Source: CALWZE01 sp964645785 (GTDB lineage Bacteria; Bacillota; Clostridia; Oscillospirales; Ruminococcaceae). From it: DNA of 43,183 nucleotides. The stretch is from contig CAZYAV010000023.1 of assembly GCA_964645785.1 (NCBI GenBank), forward strand, positions 1 through 43,183, read 5' to 3'. The notes under the pieces are model-generated. The model was not told the origin of the DNA. It made no database searches and saw only the letters and a program-made list of their open reading frames with translations. This document shows, one piece after another, positions 34,528 through 42,230 of this stretch; position 1 is the stretch's first letter; every line of letters begins with the position of its first letter. The translations under genes were made by a program, and so were the position numbers.

Positions 34528-35349
34528 GTGAGCGGCAGGGAAAGGGAGAAAAAACCGGACAGAACCGAGCGGCTGCGGCGCAGACGGCGCCGCAGAGCGG
34601 CCACAACGATGGTTGCCGTCTTTATTCTGGTGCTGGCAACCGTGCTTTCGCTGACCGTGTTTTTCAATATAACGGCCATTGAGATTAACGGGGAAAGCTC
34701 GGTCTATACAAATGAAGAGATTATGCAGGCGCTCAAAATCGAGGCGGGGCAAAATATCTTCCTGTTTTCCACCAAAAAGGCGGAGAGCGAGATAACCTCG
34801 GTTCTGCCGTACCTCGACAATGTGCGCATTGTCCGCAAGCTGCCGGGGACAATCGTCATCGACGTAACCGAGACCCGAACCTCCCTTGCGCTGCCGTATA
34901 CGGGCGGTTGCCTGGTTCTGTCCGACGGGCTGAAAATACTGGAAAACACCGCGCAGACCCCGCAGAATCTCACCCTTGTGTACGGCATTGCGCCCAATAC
35001 ATACAAGGTGGGGGCGGCGCTGGACACGGACGCGGAGGACGGCACGGCCTATCTCGCCGCCGTGGTGAACGCGCTCAGGGAGCACGACCTGCTCGGCAAA
35101 ACAACCATCCTCAACGTGGCGGACAAGCTCAACCTCTCCCTGGTCTACGACGGGCGGGTGTTCGTCATGATCGGCACCGCGAACAATCTGGATTACAAGA
35201 TCCGGATGCTGGAGACGCTGGTGGAAGAGGAGATCGGGGAGACGGAGACGGGCAGGCTGGATCTCTCCCTTGCGGGGAAGGGAATCTTCAAGGCGGGTGA
35301 GCTGGAGCTGCCAGCGGGGTATCGGGCAATCGCGCAGCCCGAGGACTGA
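34528..35349 (+). CDS. ftsQ: Cell division protein FtsQ/DivIB
   Basis: Bitopic divisome scaffold. The 273-residue product has a strongly basic cytoplasmic N-terminus (eight arginines between 16 and 24), one membrane segment (about 25-46) and an FtsQ-type POTRA domain (about 49-115, ending in LPGTIVIDVTE). An extracytoplasmic beta domain follows. Start: GTG at 34528 with AAGGGGA 5 bases upstream. Position between murG and ftsZ is standard. Confidence 0.92.
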   Translation: MSGREREKKPDRTERLRRRRRRRAATTMVAVFILVLATVLSLTVFFNITAIEINGESSVYTNEEIMQALKIEAGQNIFLFSTKKAESEITSVLPYLDNVRIVRKLPGTIVIDVTETRTSLALPYTGGCLVLSDGLKILENTAQTPQNLTLVYGIAPNTYKVGAALDTDAEDGTAYLAAVVNALREHDLLGKTTILNVADKLNLSLVYDGRVFVMIGTANNLDYKIRMLETLVEEEIGETETGRLDLSLAGKGIFKAGELELPAGYRAIAQPED

Positions 35350-35386
35350 TTTTTCGGCGGATATCGGATTCAATTGGCGGAAATGA

Positions 35387-35415
35387 TTGAAATTACCGTC
35401 GTCTTATGGTAAATT
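35387..35415 (+). promoter_or_regulatory. Promoter of ftsZ
   Basis: TTGAAA (35387-35392), 17-base spacer, TAAATT (35410-35415) in the A/T-rich ftsQ-ftsZ gap. ftsZ probably has its own transcript in addition to read-through. Confidence 0.6.
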
Positions 35416-35483
35416 AAATAAGATATATCTTTTTTTGATTGAAGTCACTTTTTCAAAAGAAGATCAGAACAGGAGGGTCTACC

Positions 35484-36680
35484 TTGCCATCAATGAATTT
35501 TGCGTTAAGCGAAGAAGCGCCGTTCGGAATCAACATCAAGGTGGTTGGCGTCGGCGGCGGCGGCGGGAACGCCGTCAATCGAATGATTGAGAATGGGATT
35601 AAGGGCGTCGAGTTCGTTGCGATGAACACGGACGGCCATATTTTGCAGTTCAGCAAGGCAACCCACAAGCTGCAGCTTGGCAGCAAGCTGACCCGCGGCA
35701 TGGGCGCCGGCGGCAACCCCGAGATTGGCCGCAGAGCCGCGGAGGAGAGCCGGGAGGACATCGCCGCCGCGCTCAAGGGCGCAAACATGGTGTTTATCAC
35801 GGCGGGCATGGGCGGCGGAACAGGCACCGGCGCGGCCGCCCTTGTGGCCGAAATCGCCAAGGACAACGGCATCCTGACAGTCGGCATCGTCACCACCCCG
35901 TTCCGCTTTGAGGGCAAGCGCAAGATGGAGATTGCCATCCACGGCATCGAGGAGCTGCGGGAGAATGTCGATTCAATCATCGTCATCCCGAACGAGCGGC
36001 TCAAGCTCATCAGCGACGAGCGGATCACCCTCGCCAACGCGTTCGAGATTGCGGACAATGTGCTGCTTCAGGGCGTGCAGAGCATTTCCGAGCTCATCAA
36101 CGTGCCCGGGTTCCTCAACCTGGACTTTGCGGATGTCTCGGCAATCATGCGGGATTCCGGGTATGCGCACATGGGCGTCGGCCGCGCCTCCGGGCCGGAC
36201 AAGGCCACCGTCGCGGCAAACGAGGCGATTTCCAGCCCGCTGCTGGAGACGACCATCAACGGCGCCAAGGGCGTCCTGATCAACTTCACCGCCGCGCCCA
36301 ACATCGACCTGACCGATGTCGAGCTTGCGGCCACCATGATTACCGACGCGACCGACCCCAACGCCAACATCATCTGGGGCGTCGCCTTTGACGAGAGCTA
36401 CAACGACGAAATCAGCGTCACGGTCATTGCGACAGGGTTCGACAAGCGCTTTGAGGACGAGGAGGGGCATCCCGTTGCGGCGGCGGCGCCGGAGCAGCCG
36501 CAGCCTGCCGCGCAGCAGCCGCAGCCGGTGTTTACCCCGGCGGTCGAGGAGCCCGAAATCGAGCAGGAGGTGCCCGTCCCCGGCGCAAAGGGGTACACCC
36601 CCCCGGCCAATGACGAGGACGTCTTTGACATCGAAACGCTGATCGGCATCCTGAACAGACGCTCCAACAACGAGGAGTAA
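35484..36680 (+). CDS. ftsZ: Cell division protein FtsZ
   Basis: Tubulin-like GTPase that forms the Z-ring. The 398-residue product has VGVGGGGGNAVNRM, the tubulin signature GGGTGTG (110-116), the NLDFADV synergy loop and a C-terminal subdomain ending near 325. A linker rich in Gln, Pro and Ala follows. The C-terminal peptide EDVFDIETLIGILNRR is unlike the usual DIPxFLRxR. Start: TTG at 35484 with AGGAGGG (35471-35477) 6 bases upstream; the next ATG (35493) is 15 bases from the site, and an in-frame TTG at 35439 has none. FtsA is not encoded here. Confidence 0.96.
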   Translation: MPSMNFALSEEAPFGINIKVVGVGGGGGNAVNRMIENGIKGVEFVAMNTDGHILQFSKATHKLQLGSKLTRGMGAGGNPEIGRRAAEESREDIAAALKGANMVFITAGMGGGTGTGAAALVAEIAKDNGILTVGIVTTPFRFEGKRKMEIAIHGIEELRENVDSIIVIPNERLKLISDERITLANAFEIADNVLLQGVQSISELINVPGFLNLDFADVSAIMRDSGYAHMGVGRASGPDKATVAANEAISSPLLETTINGAKGVLINFTAAPNIDLTDVELAATMITDATDPNANIIWGVAFDESYNDEISVTVIATGFDKRFEDEEGHPVAAAAPEQPQPAAQQPQPVFTPAVEEPEIEQEVPVPGAKGYTPPANDEDVFDIETLIGILNRRSNNEE

Positions 36681-36693
36681 GAGGGCTTGCGCT

Positions 36694-37464
36694 ATGCAGA
36701 AAACCGAGAAACTGTATCACATTCAGCTGTCGGAAAAGGAGCTTGCGGGGGCAAAATACGCGATTATCGCGGGCGACCCCGGAAGAATCCCCAAAATCGC
36801 GGCGGGGTTTGAAAACGCGCGGCAGCTGGCGTTCAACCGCGAATACAACTCCTGGCTGGGCGAATGCGCGGGCGAAAAGGTCGTGCTGATGTCCCACGGC
36901 ATCGGCGGCCCGTCCACCGCCATTGCGGTGGAGGAGCTGTTCCAGCTGGGGGTGCGCACCTTTATCCGGGTGGGCACCTGCGGCGGCATGGCGCTGGAGG
37001 TCAAAGCGGGGGATATCGTCATCGTAAACGGCGCAATCCGCGCGGAGGGAACCTCGCGGGAGTATCTGCCGATTGAATTCCCGGCGGTTGCCAACCTGGA
37101 CGTGACCTGCGCGCTGCGGGACGAGGCGCGCGCGCTCGGGCTGCCGCACCATATCGGCATCGCCCAGTGCAAGGACAGCTTTTATGGCCAGCACGACCCC
37201 GGCCGGATGCCGGTGTCCTATGAGCTGCTGAACAAATGGCAGGCGTGGCTGCGCGGCGGCGCGCTCTGCTCCGAGATGGAGACGGCCGCGCTGTACACCG
37301 TCTGCGCAACCCTCGGCGCCCGCGCCGGCGGCGTGATGCTGGCGGTTTGGAACCAGGAACGGGAGGCCGCCGGTCTGCCGCAGGATACGCAGCACGACAC
37401 GGAGGCCGCCATCTGCACGGCGACAGGGGCAATCCGCCGCTTGATTGAGCAGGACAGGGCATAA
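36694..37464 (+). CDS. udp: Uridine phosphorylase (nucleoside phosphorylase family)
   Basis: Cleaves uridine with phosphate to uracil and ribose-1-phosphate in pyrimidine salvage. The 256-residue product resembles E. coli Udp along its length: YHIQLSEKELAGA, AGDPGRIPKIA (phosphate-binding), NREYNSWLGE, HGIGGPSTAIAVEEL, RVGTCGG and the ribose/base site EMETAALYT. It starts 13 bases after ftsZ, so the two may be co-transcribed. Substrate preference is inferred; a purine phosphorylase is less likely given the Udp-like N-terminus. Confidence 0.85.
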   Translation: MQKTEKLYHIQLSEKELAGAKYAIIAGDPGRIPKIAAGFENARQLAFNREYNSWLGECAGEKVVLMSHGIGGPSTAIAVEELFQLGVRTFIRVGTCGGMALEVKAGDIVIVNGAIRAEGTSREYLPIEFPAVANLDVTCALRDEARALGLPHHIGIAQCKDSFYGQHDPGRMPVSYELLNKWQAWLRGGALCSEMETAALYTVCATLGARAGGVMLAVWNQEREAAGLPQDTQHDTEAAICTATGAIRRLIEQDRA

Positions 37465-37561
37465 CGCGAAAGCCTGCGCAACCCCGTTTCGGACAGGCCG
37501 GACGGGGTAGGCTGCGCTGTGCCGCAATGACAAAAGAGACGCGCTACGGGAGGGAAAGATT

Positions 37562-40318
37562 TTGTCCAGGGAGCTTTATGAGGAAAATGTGCCCGGAATG
37601 CTGGAAAATCAGGAGCAGGACGCCGAGGAGGATTTTGCGCTCAAGGGTTCGCTTTTTGGATTCAGCAAAAAGGCAGTTCAGCAGTATGTGGATGAGATCA
37701 CACAGAATTTCGCGGAGCGCGAGAAAGAGCTGCTTGCAAAGATTGACACGCTTACATATGAAAACAGCGTGCTGACCAGCCAGGCGGGGGAATCGGGCGC
37801 CAAAATGGACGCGCTGGCCGAGCAGCTTGAAAAGGCCAACGCGCAGAGCGCGCAGTTCAAGAACCAGCTGGACAGCGAGGTAAAGCGGCTTGCCGACGTC
37901 GCGCAGCGGGAGACAAGCCAAAGCCAGACGAATGCGGCGCTGCGCGCTCAGATTGAGGCGCTACAGCACACCCTCGAGCAGGAAAAAGAGACGAATCAGC
38001 AGCTCAACAAAAACCTCAACGAGGCGGTGGAGTATGTGCGCTCCACGCAGAACGAGCTGGTCAGCCGTCGGGATATGCTGACCAAGGCGGAGGAGGAGCT
38101 GCGGGAGAAGCAGACCATGATTGAGAGCCTGCAAAACGACGCGGACGGCAGCACGAACGAGCTGATTGAAAAGTGCGGCCAGCTGGACGAGCTGAACGCG
38201 GATGTGGAAAAATACACAAAGACAATCACCACCCTGAAGGACGAGCTGATTCGGGTAAACACCCAGCTCGCCGACCTGCGCGGCAAATACCGCAATATCG
38301 AGGAGCAGGCGAACGAGAACGAGGTGACCCTGGCCGAAAAGGCGCGGCAGCTTTCGGAAAAGGAAGCGGAAATTGCAAAGCTTGAAAACGAGGTGCTGGA
38401 GAAGACAGGCGAAAACACCTCGCTGAAGGAGGAGAGCGACAGCGCAAAGCGCCAGCTGGACGAGCGGAACATCGAGCTTGTGGAGGCGCGGCAGAAGCTG
38501 GAGGACAGGACGAGAAGCATCGATGAGCTGACTCGGGACAAGGCGGAGCTGGAGACCGGGCACGGCGCGCTGAAATCCGAGCTGTCCGGCCTGCGGGAGG
38601 AGCTCTCAAGCACGCAGGAGCAGCTGCACGACGCGCAGAACGCCCTGGACGCGCGGATGATCGAGCTTGCGGACAAGAACTGCGAGTGCGACAAAAAGGC
38701 GCAGGAGGCCGCGGCGCTCTCGGAGGCGCTCGACAAGGCGAACGCGCGGATCATCGAGGCAAACGGCACAATCGAGAAGATAAACGGCGACCTGGTTGCG
38801 GCGGCGGAGGCAATCGAAAAGCAGAACGCCGAGATTAACGAGCGCAGCGCGCAGAACCAGCAGCTGACCCTACAGGTCAGCGAACGGGACGCCGCGCTTG
38901 CGGAAGCCCGCGGGCTGATTGACCAGCGAACCTTTGCGCTGAACGACGCAAACGAGCGGATCCAGGCGCTTGAAGCGGAGCTGGAAAAGAACACCCGCGA
39001 GCACGACGCCTATGTCGAAAAGCAGCGCGCGGAGTATGAGGCGACCATCGAAAAGCAGCGAACTGAGTTCGAGGCGACCATCGAGAAGCAGCGCACCGAG
39101 TGCGAGGCGGTCATCGAAAGGCAGCGCACGGATTATGAGGCGGCCGTTGAAAAGCAGCAGGCGGAGCACGACGAGGCGATCCGGCGGCTGAACGAGGAGC
39201 ACGAGCAGAAGCTGGACACCGAGCGCGGGGAAGAGGCTGCGCGGCTTGTCACGGTTCAGCAGGCGCACGCCGAGCAGCTGCGCGAGCTGCAAACGGCGCA
39301 CACGGCGCAGATTGCGGATATGCAGGCGGATTTCAAACGCCAGTTTGACGCGGCGCAGGATAGCTTTAAGCAGCAGTTTGACGCGGCGCAGGTTGAATGC
39401 AAAAAGCAGCTCGCCGCGCTGCAGGGGGACTGTGCCAAGCAGCTGGAAATGCAGCACCGCGATTATGACAACCAGATCGAGAACCTGCACACGGACTACG
39501 GCAAGCAGATTGCGGAGCTTACAGCGCAGCTAACTGAGTGCAGGAACCGGGAAGAGGCCATGCGTGCCGAGCTGACCGCCAACGCCGCCCGGCTCAAGAG
39601 CGATCTGGAGGCGGCGCAGTACAGCTGCGGCGAGCTGCAAAAGGAAAACGAAAAGCTGAAATACGACATTGCGGCAAAGGGTGAGGCGCTTGACAACGCG
39701 CAGTATGCAAACGCGGAGCTGGGCAAGCAGATGAGCGAGTGCGCACGCCAGCTTGAGCTTCGCAGCGCCGAAATTGCGGACTGCAACCGCACCATCCAGG
39801 AAAAAGACCTTGAGCTGGAAGATCGCTATCGCGAGCTGGACGGCAAAAACGCGCGCCTGAACGAGCTGATGCAGAATCTGGTGGAAAAGACGAACCTGCT
39901 CAATGCCCGGGAAAAGGATGTCTACGAGCTGAAAAAGCTGGTTGCCGCGGGGGAGAGCAAGCTGGCCGCCATGGATGCGGAGCGCGAGGAGATGAACAAG
40001 CGCAAGATGGAGTCCGACCGCGCGCTTGCGGATGCGCAGATCAAGATCAACCAGCTGTCCACCACCATCGCCCAGAACACGACCGCGGCCTATATGCACA
40101 GCGCGCAGGCGCCCGCCTATTCGCGCCCCGCGCAGCCGCAGAATTACGGCTATGCACAGCCGCAGCAGCCCGCCGGATATGCCGCGCAGCGCGCCTATGT
40201 GCCGCAGAATTACAGCGCGCCGCAGCCCTTTAATGCGCCGCAGATGCAGCCCGCGCCCGTGCGCCGGGGCTATGACACGCCTTATCCCTATCCGATTTTG
40301 CCGGATGAGAACGGCTGA
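37562..40318 (+). CDS. Giant hendecad-repeat coiled-coil protein with DivIVA/GpsB-like N-terminus
   Basis: A 918-residue protein, not recognised as a named family. Residues 25-75 (LFGFSKKAVQQYVDEI, then KIDTLTYENSVL) resemble the membrane-curvature module of DivIVA/GpsB. Residues 60-840 are nearly continuous coiled coil rich in Glu, Gln, Lys and Ala. Two blocks are exact 11-residue repeats: about 480-545 (units like EFEATIEKQRT) and 562-660 (units like FDAAQDSFKQQ). The tail (840-918) is rich in Pro, Gln, Tyr and Ala. No membrane segment. Start: TTG at 37562 with GGGAGGG (37548-37554) 7 bases upstream. It closes the ftsZ-udp region and ends at a terminator; a structural role in division or polarity is inferred. 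Confidence 0.85.
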   Translation: MSRELYEENVPGMLENQEQDAEEDFALKGSLFGFSKKAVQQYVDEITQNFAEREKELLAKIDTLTYENSVLTSQAGESGAKMDALAEQLEKANAQSAQFKNQLDSEVKRLADVAQRETSQSQTNAALRAQIEALQHTLEQEKETNQQLNKNLNEAVEYVRSTQNELVSRRDMLTKAEEELREKQTMIESLQNDADGSTNELIEKCGQLDELNADVEKYTKTITTLKDELIRVNTQLADLRGKYRNIEEQANENEVTLAEKARQLSEKEAEIAKLENEVLEKTGENTSLKEESDSAKRQLDERNIELVEARQKLEDRTRSIDELTRDKAELETGHGALKSELSGLREELSSTQEQLHDAQNALDARMIELADKNCECDKKAQEAAALSEALDKANARIIEANGTIEKINGDLVAAAEAIEKQNAEINERSAQNQQLTLQVSERDAALAEARGLIDQRTFALNDANERIQALEAELEKNTREHDAYVEKQRAEYEATIEKQRTEFEATIEKQRTECEAVIERQRTDYEAAVEKQQAEHDEAIRRLNEEHEQKLDTERGEEAARLVTVQQAHAEQLRELQTAHTAQIADMQADFKRQFDAAQDSFKQQFDAAQVECKKQLAALQGDCAKQLEMQHRDYDNQIENLHTDYGKQIAELTAQLTECRNREEAMRAELTANAARLKSDLEAAQYSCGELQKENEKLKYDIAAKGEALDNAQYANAELGKQMSECARQLELRSAEIADCNRTIQEKDLELEDRYRELDGKNARLNELMQNLVEKTNLLNAREKDVYELKKLVAAGESKLAAMDAEREEMNKRKMESDRALADAQIKINQLSTTIAQNTTAAYMHSAQAPAYSRPAQPQNYGYAQPQQPAGYAAQRAYVPQNYSAPQPFNAPQMQPAPVRRGYDTPYPYPILPDENG
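38999..39196 (+). repeat. Tandem 33-base coding repeats
   Basis: Six in-frame 33-base units encoding 11-residue repeats (pattern E-x-x-A-x-x-E-K-Q-R-x). Units 2 to 4 (39032-39130) are the most alike at DNA level, suggesting recent expansion by slippage or unequal recombination. Confidence 0.8.
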
Positions 40319-40336
40319 AAAGCAGTTTTTAAAAGG

Positions 40337-40370
40337 AATTCCCCCTGAACCTGTGGCAGGGGGAATTTTT
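40337..40370 (+). terminator. Terminator of the coiled-coil gene
   Basis: AATTCCCCCTG / CAGGGGGAATT (40337-40347, 40357-40367), loop 9 bases, followed by TTT. It begins 18 bases after the stop codon. Confidence 0.88.
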
Positions 40371-40429
40371 ATGTCCCAAAATCCACGGATTGGAGCCAAT
40401 CATTTTCATTCAACCGTATACGCAATGTC

Positions 40430-40549
40430 CCGAATCGAAGCGCCGGTGTTGAGTTTTCCCGAAAATTCATGAATAAGTCCAAAGTGCGCGCCAATCCCCC
40501 CGGCATCCGCCGGCAGCGCGCGCACGGTTTCCGAAAGAGGTACAAGGGG
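40430..40549 (+). repeat. Dispersed hairpin repeat, copy B
   Basis: Same element as 10484-10600, in opposite orientation. The core at 40462-40536 keeps the palindrome ATTCATGAAT, the outer stem GTGCGCGC / GCGCGCAC and the inner stem CCGGC-ATCC-GCCGG. Similarity continues about 30 bases further left and 13 further right with more differences. Confidence 0.75.
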
Positions 40550-40847
40550 CACTTGGCGGAAAACCACCCATTTGGCAGTTGCCCGATTACCCCGATTTTG
40601 AGGCGGGAAGATGGATTCTTTGGGATAGTAAAATTCTCGATTATAGTGACCGCGCAGGCCGGTCAATCCCGGCCGCCGCTTCGGACATCGGCTCGTATCC
40701 GGCATCGGGAATGGGCAGAGGGCACATGGTTTTGAAAAAGCGTCGTTCAGGCTTTGCGGGCGGCTTGCCTGCGCTGTAAATCGGGGCTTTAACAACCGTT
40801 TTGGCCGGTTGGCGCACACGCCGCGTCTCTTTATGAACGTTTTAATG

Positions 40848-40881
40848 CATACAACAAAGCCCACGGCCTTTGCCGCGGGCT
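40848..40881 (-). terminator. Terminator of the minus-strand HD gene
   Basis: On the minus strand AGCCCGCGG pairs with CCGTGGGCT (one G-U pair), followed by TTGTTGT. It lies about 120 bases past the HD gene stop. Confidence 0.65.
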
Positions 40882-40998
40882 ACTGTGTGGGAAATCGTGC
40901 GCCTGTGCGGCGGCCGTCCCTTTGCGGGCGGGTCGACGCCTGCCCGGGCAGCCACCGCGGTTATATGGGTCTGCCGCAGCCGGCCGCAGGGGTGGGGC

Positions 40999-41574
40999 TC
41001 AGGTTTCGTTCTCAAGCAGATAGGTCGCTTCAAGGTCGCACAGATGCAGCTTGACCGCTAAGGGGTATTTGCCGAACGCATTGGCAACCGAATAGCCGCC
41101 GACCCGCGAATTGTCGTCAAAGCCGCCCATGTGCCAGCGGATTGCGATAGCCTCCGCCGGCTTGAGCCGCATAAACCGCTCGATGAGAAAGACGGATTTC
41201 TCCCCGTGGCCATAGGGAAACCGATCCTCGATGGAGTAATAGGGAACCTTTTCCCATTTGCCGGTTTCGTCGTTTTTGACGTTGCGCGTCGTCTCTTTGT
41301 AAAATTCCGTTTTGCACACGTCGTGCAGCAGCGACACAATCGCGACGCTCTCCGGGTTTTCGTTCTGCTCGGCCTCGTTGCGCTTCAGCATCAGGTCAAA
41401 CACGTTCAGCGAATGCGCGACAAGCCCTTCCGCATACGCGCCGTGGAACCGGGTGCTTGCGGGCGCATAGAAAAAATCGGTGCGGCGGTCGAGCCAGTCA
41501 AGAAATTCGACGTTGCCGTCCCGGTTAATGTACTGCTGGTAGCATTGAAAAAAGCGATCTTTTAACTCAGACAC
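40999..41574 (-). CDS. HD-domain hydrolase
   Basis: A 191-residue metal-dependent phosphohydrolase-type protein. HD-superfamily ligands are visible: His54 in LVAHSLNVF, His84-Asp85 in LLHDVCK, His123 in YGHGEKS, His148 in RWHMGG and Asp180. The substrate is unknown; nucleotides or nucleic acids are the usual targets of this superfamily. Start: GTG at 41574 with GGCGGTGG upstream. A TTG at 41592 is also in frame but overlaps the previous stop and lacks a ribosome site. It lies just downstream of the PC4-like gene and is probably co-transcribed. Confidence 0.82.
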   Translation of the reverse strand: MSELKDRFFQCYQQYINRDGNVEFLDWLDRRTDFFYAPASTRFHGAYAEGLVAHSLNVFDLMLKRNEAEQNENPESVAIVSLLHDVCKTEFYKETTRNVKNDETGKWEKVPYYSIEDRFPYGHGEKSVFLIERFMRLKPAEAIAIRWHMGGFDDNSRVGGYSVANAFGKYPLAVKLHLCDLEATYLLENET

Positions 41575-41588
41575 AGTGCCACCGCCAA

Positions 41589-41810
41589 TCAAAGGTCAAG
41601 GCCGTTCAGGATCTCTTTGAGCGCCTTCGCCTCTTCCTTGGAAAGCGAGATGCCCTTGCCCATTTTCTCATTGCCGGGCGCCCAGTCCCGTACGTCGTAT
41701 TTGGGATCCCGCCCGTTCCAGCTGATGAGGTTCAGCTCACGGCTCCACCCGTTCGAGCTCTCGGACAAAACGCCGATCTGCTCAACAATTTCATAGGAAA
41801 ACTCAGCCAT
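41589..41810 (-). CDS. PC4/YdbC-family single-stranded nucleic-acid-binding protein
   Basis: A 73-residue protein matching the bacterial PC4-like (YdbC) family: EIVEQIGVLSE, GWSRELNLISWN, KYDVRDWAP and EKMGKGISLS. Lactococcal YdbC binds single-stranded DNA through this fold. The ATG at 41810 has GGAG 8 bases upstream on the minus strand. It is the first gene of a two-gene unit with the HD hydrolase. Role unknown; a function in DNA or RNA transactions is likely. Confidence 0.85.
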   Translation of the reverse strand: MAEFSYEIVEQIGVLSESSNGWSRELNLISWNGRDPKYDVRDWAPGNEKMGKGISLSKEEAKALKEILNGLDL

Positions 41811-41843
41811 TCCTTCTGCTCCATTTCTTCAAAATATACCCAC

Positions 41844-41872
41844 ATTTTATAATAAAACGATTGGCGTTGCAA
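41844..41872 (-). promoter_or_regulatory. Promoter of the PC4-like/HD unit
   Basis: On the minus strand TTGCAA (41872-41867), 17-base spacer, TAAAAT (41849-41844), leaving a short leader of about 25 bases. Confidence 0.6.
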
Positions 41873-41967
41873 CTCTTTCTTTTGGATTCCTTTAAAATCG
41901 CCGGCAGTAGCGCCGGCGCACCGGAACCGCCTGCTTGAATTTTCGTCGTGATTTTTAAAAAATAGGC

Positions 41968-41995
41968 TTGACAAATCTGCGTATTCCGCTATAAT
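41968..41995 (+). promoter_or_regulatory. Promoter of the tRNA-Gln/tRNA-Pro unit
   Basis: Perfect TTGACA (41968-41973), 16-base spacer, perfect TATAAT (41990-41995). The first tRNA begins 14 bases after the -10. Confidence 0.88.
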
Positions 41996-42008
41996 AGTTA
42001 TTGCGCAA

Positions 42009-42083
42009 TGCGGAATAGTGTAACGGTTAGCACGACAGACTCTGACTCTGTTTGTCTGGGTTCAAATCCTAGTTCCGCAACCA
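42009..42083 (+). tRNA. tRNA-Gln (anticodon CTG)
   Basis: Cloverleaf with acceptor TGCGGAA / TTCCGCA, anticodon stem ACAGA / TCTGT, loop CTCTGAC (anticodon CTG), T-loop TTCAAAT and encoded CCA (42081-42083). It reads CAG. Confidence 0.95.
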
Positions 42084-42118
42084 TAAGCCGTTGGTTCATG
42101 ACCACCGGCTTTGTTTAT

Positions 42119-42195
42119 CGGGGTGTGGCTCAGTTTGGTAGAGCGCTTGGTTCGGGACCAAGAGGTCGGGTGTTCGAATCACCTCACTCCGACCA
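42119..42195 (+). tRNA. tRNA-Pro (anticodon CGG)
   Basis: Acceptor CGGGGTG / CACTCCG, anticodon stem CTTGG / CCAAG with loop TTCGGGA (anticodon CGG), T-loop TTCGAAT, encoded CCA. It reads CCG and is a predicted substrate of TrmD. Confidence 0.95.
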
Positions 42196-42196
42196 C

Positions 42197-42230
42197 GCCG
42201 GAGCAAAGTTCGCTTTGCTCCGGCTTTTTT
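42197..42230 (+). terminator. Terminator of the tRNA-Gln/tRNA-Pro unit
   Basis: Perfect 12-bp stem GCCGGAGCAAAG / CTTTGCTCCGGC with loop TTCG, then six T bases. Confidence 0.95.

Larger units (their letters stand above)
40371..40998. other. Intergenic region between the coiled-coil gene and the HD gene
   Basis: 628 bases without a credible gene. It contains copy B of the dispersed hairpin repeat (40430-40549), a promoter-like TTGGGA-N16-TATAGT (40620-40647) with no evident gene behind it, and the minus-strand terminator of the HD gene (40848-40881). Confidence 0.6.

Noticed and set aside
33226..35373. 715-codon minus-strand open frame opposite murG and ftsQ
   Set aside because: Antisense shadow of two clear plus-strand genes, with biased Arg/His/Pro composition and no ribosome site.
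38999..39541. Regular repeats that could suggest a CRISPR array
   Set aside because: The 33-base units are contiguous without spacers and encode an in-frame coiled-coil repeat.
40469..40735. 88-codon plus-strand frame beginning MNKSKVRANPP
   Set aside because: Counterpart of the previous item in repeat copy B; the two proteins diverge completely outside the repeat.
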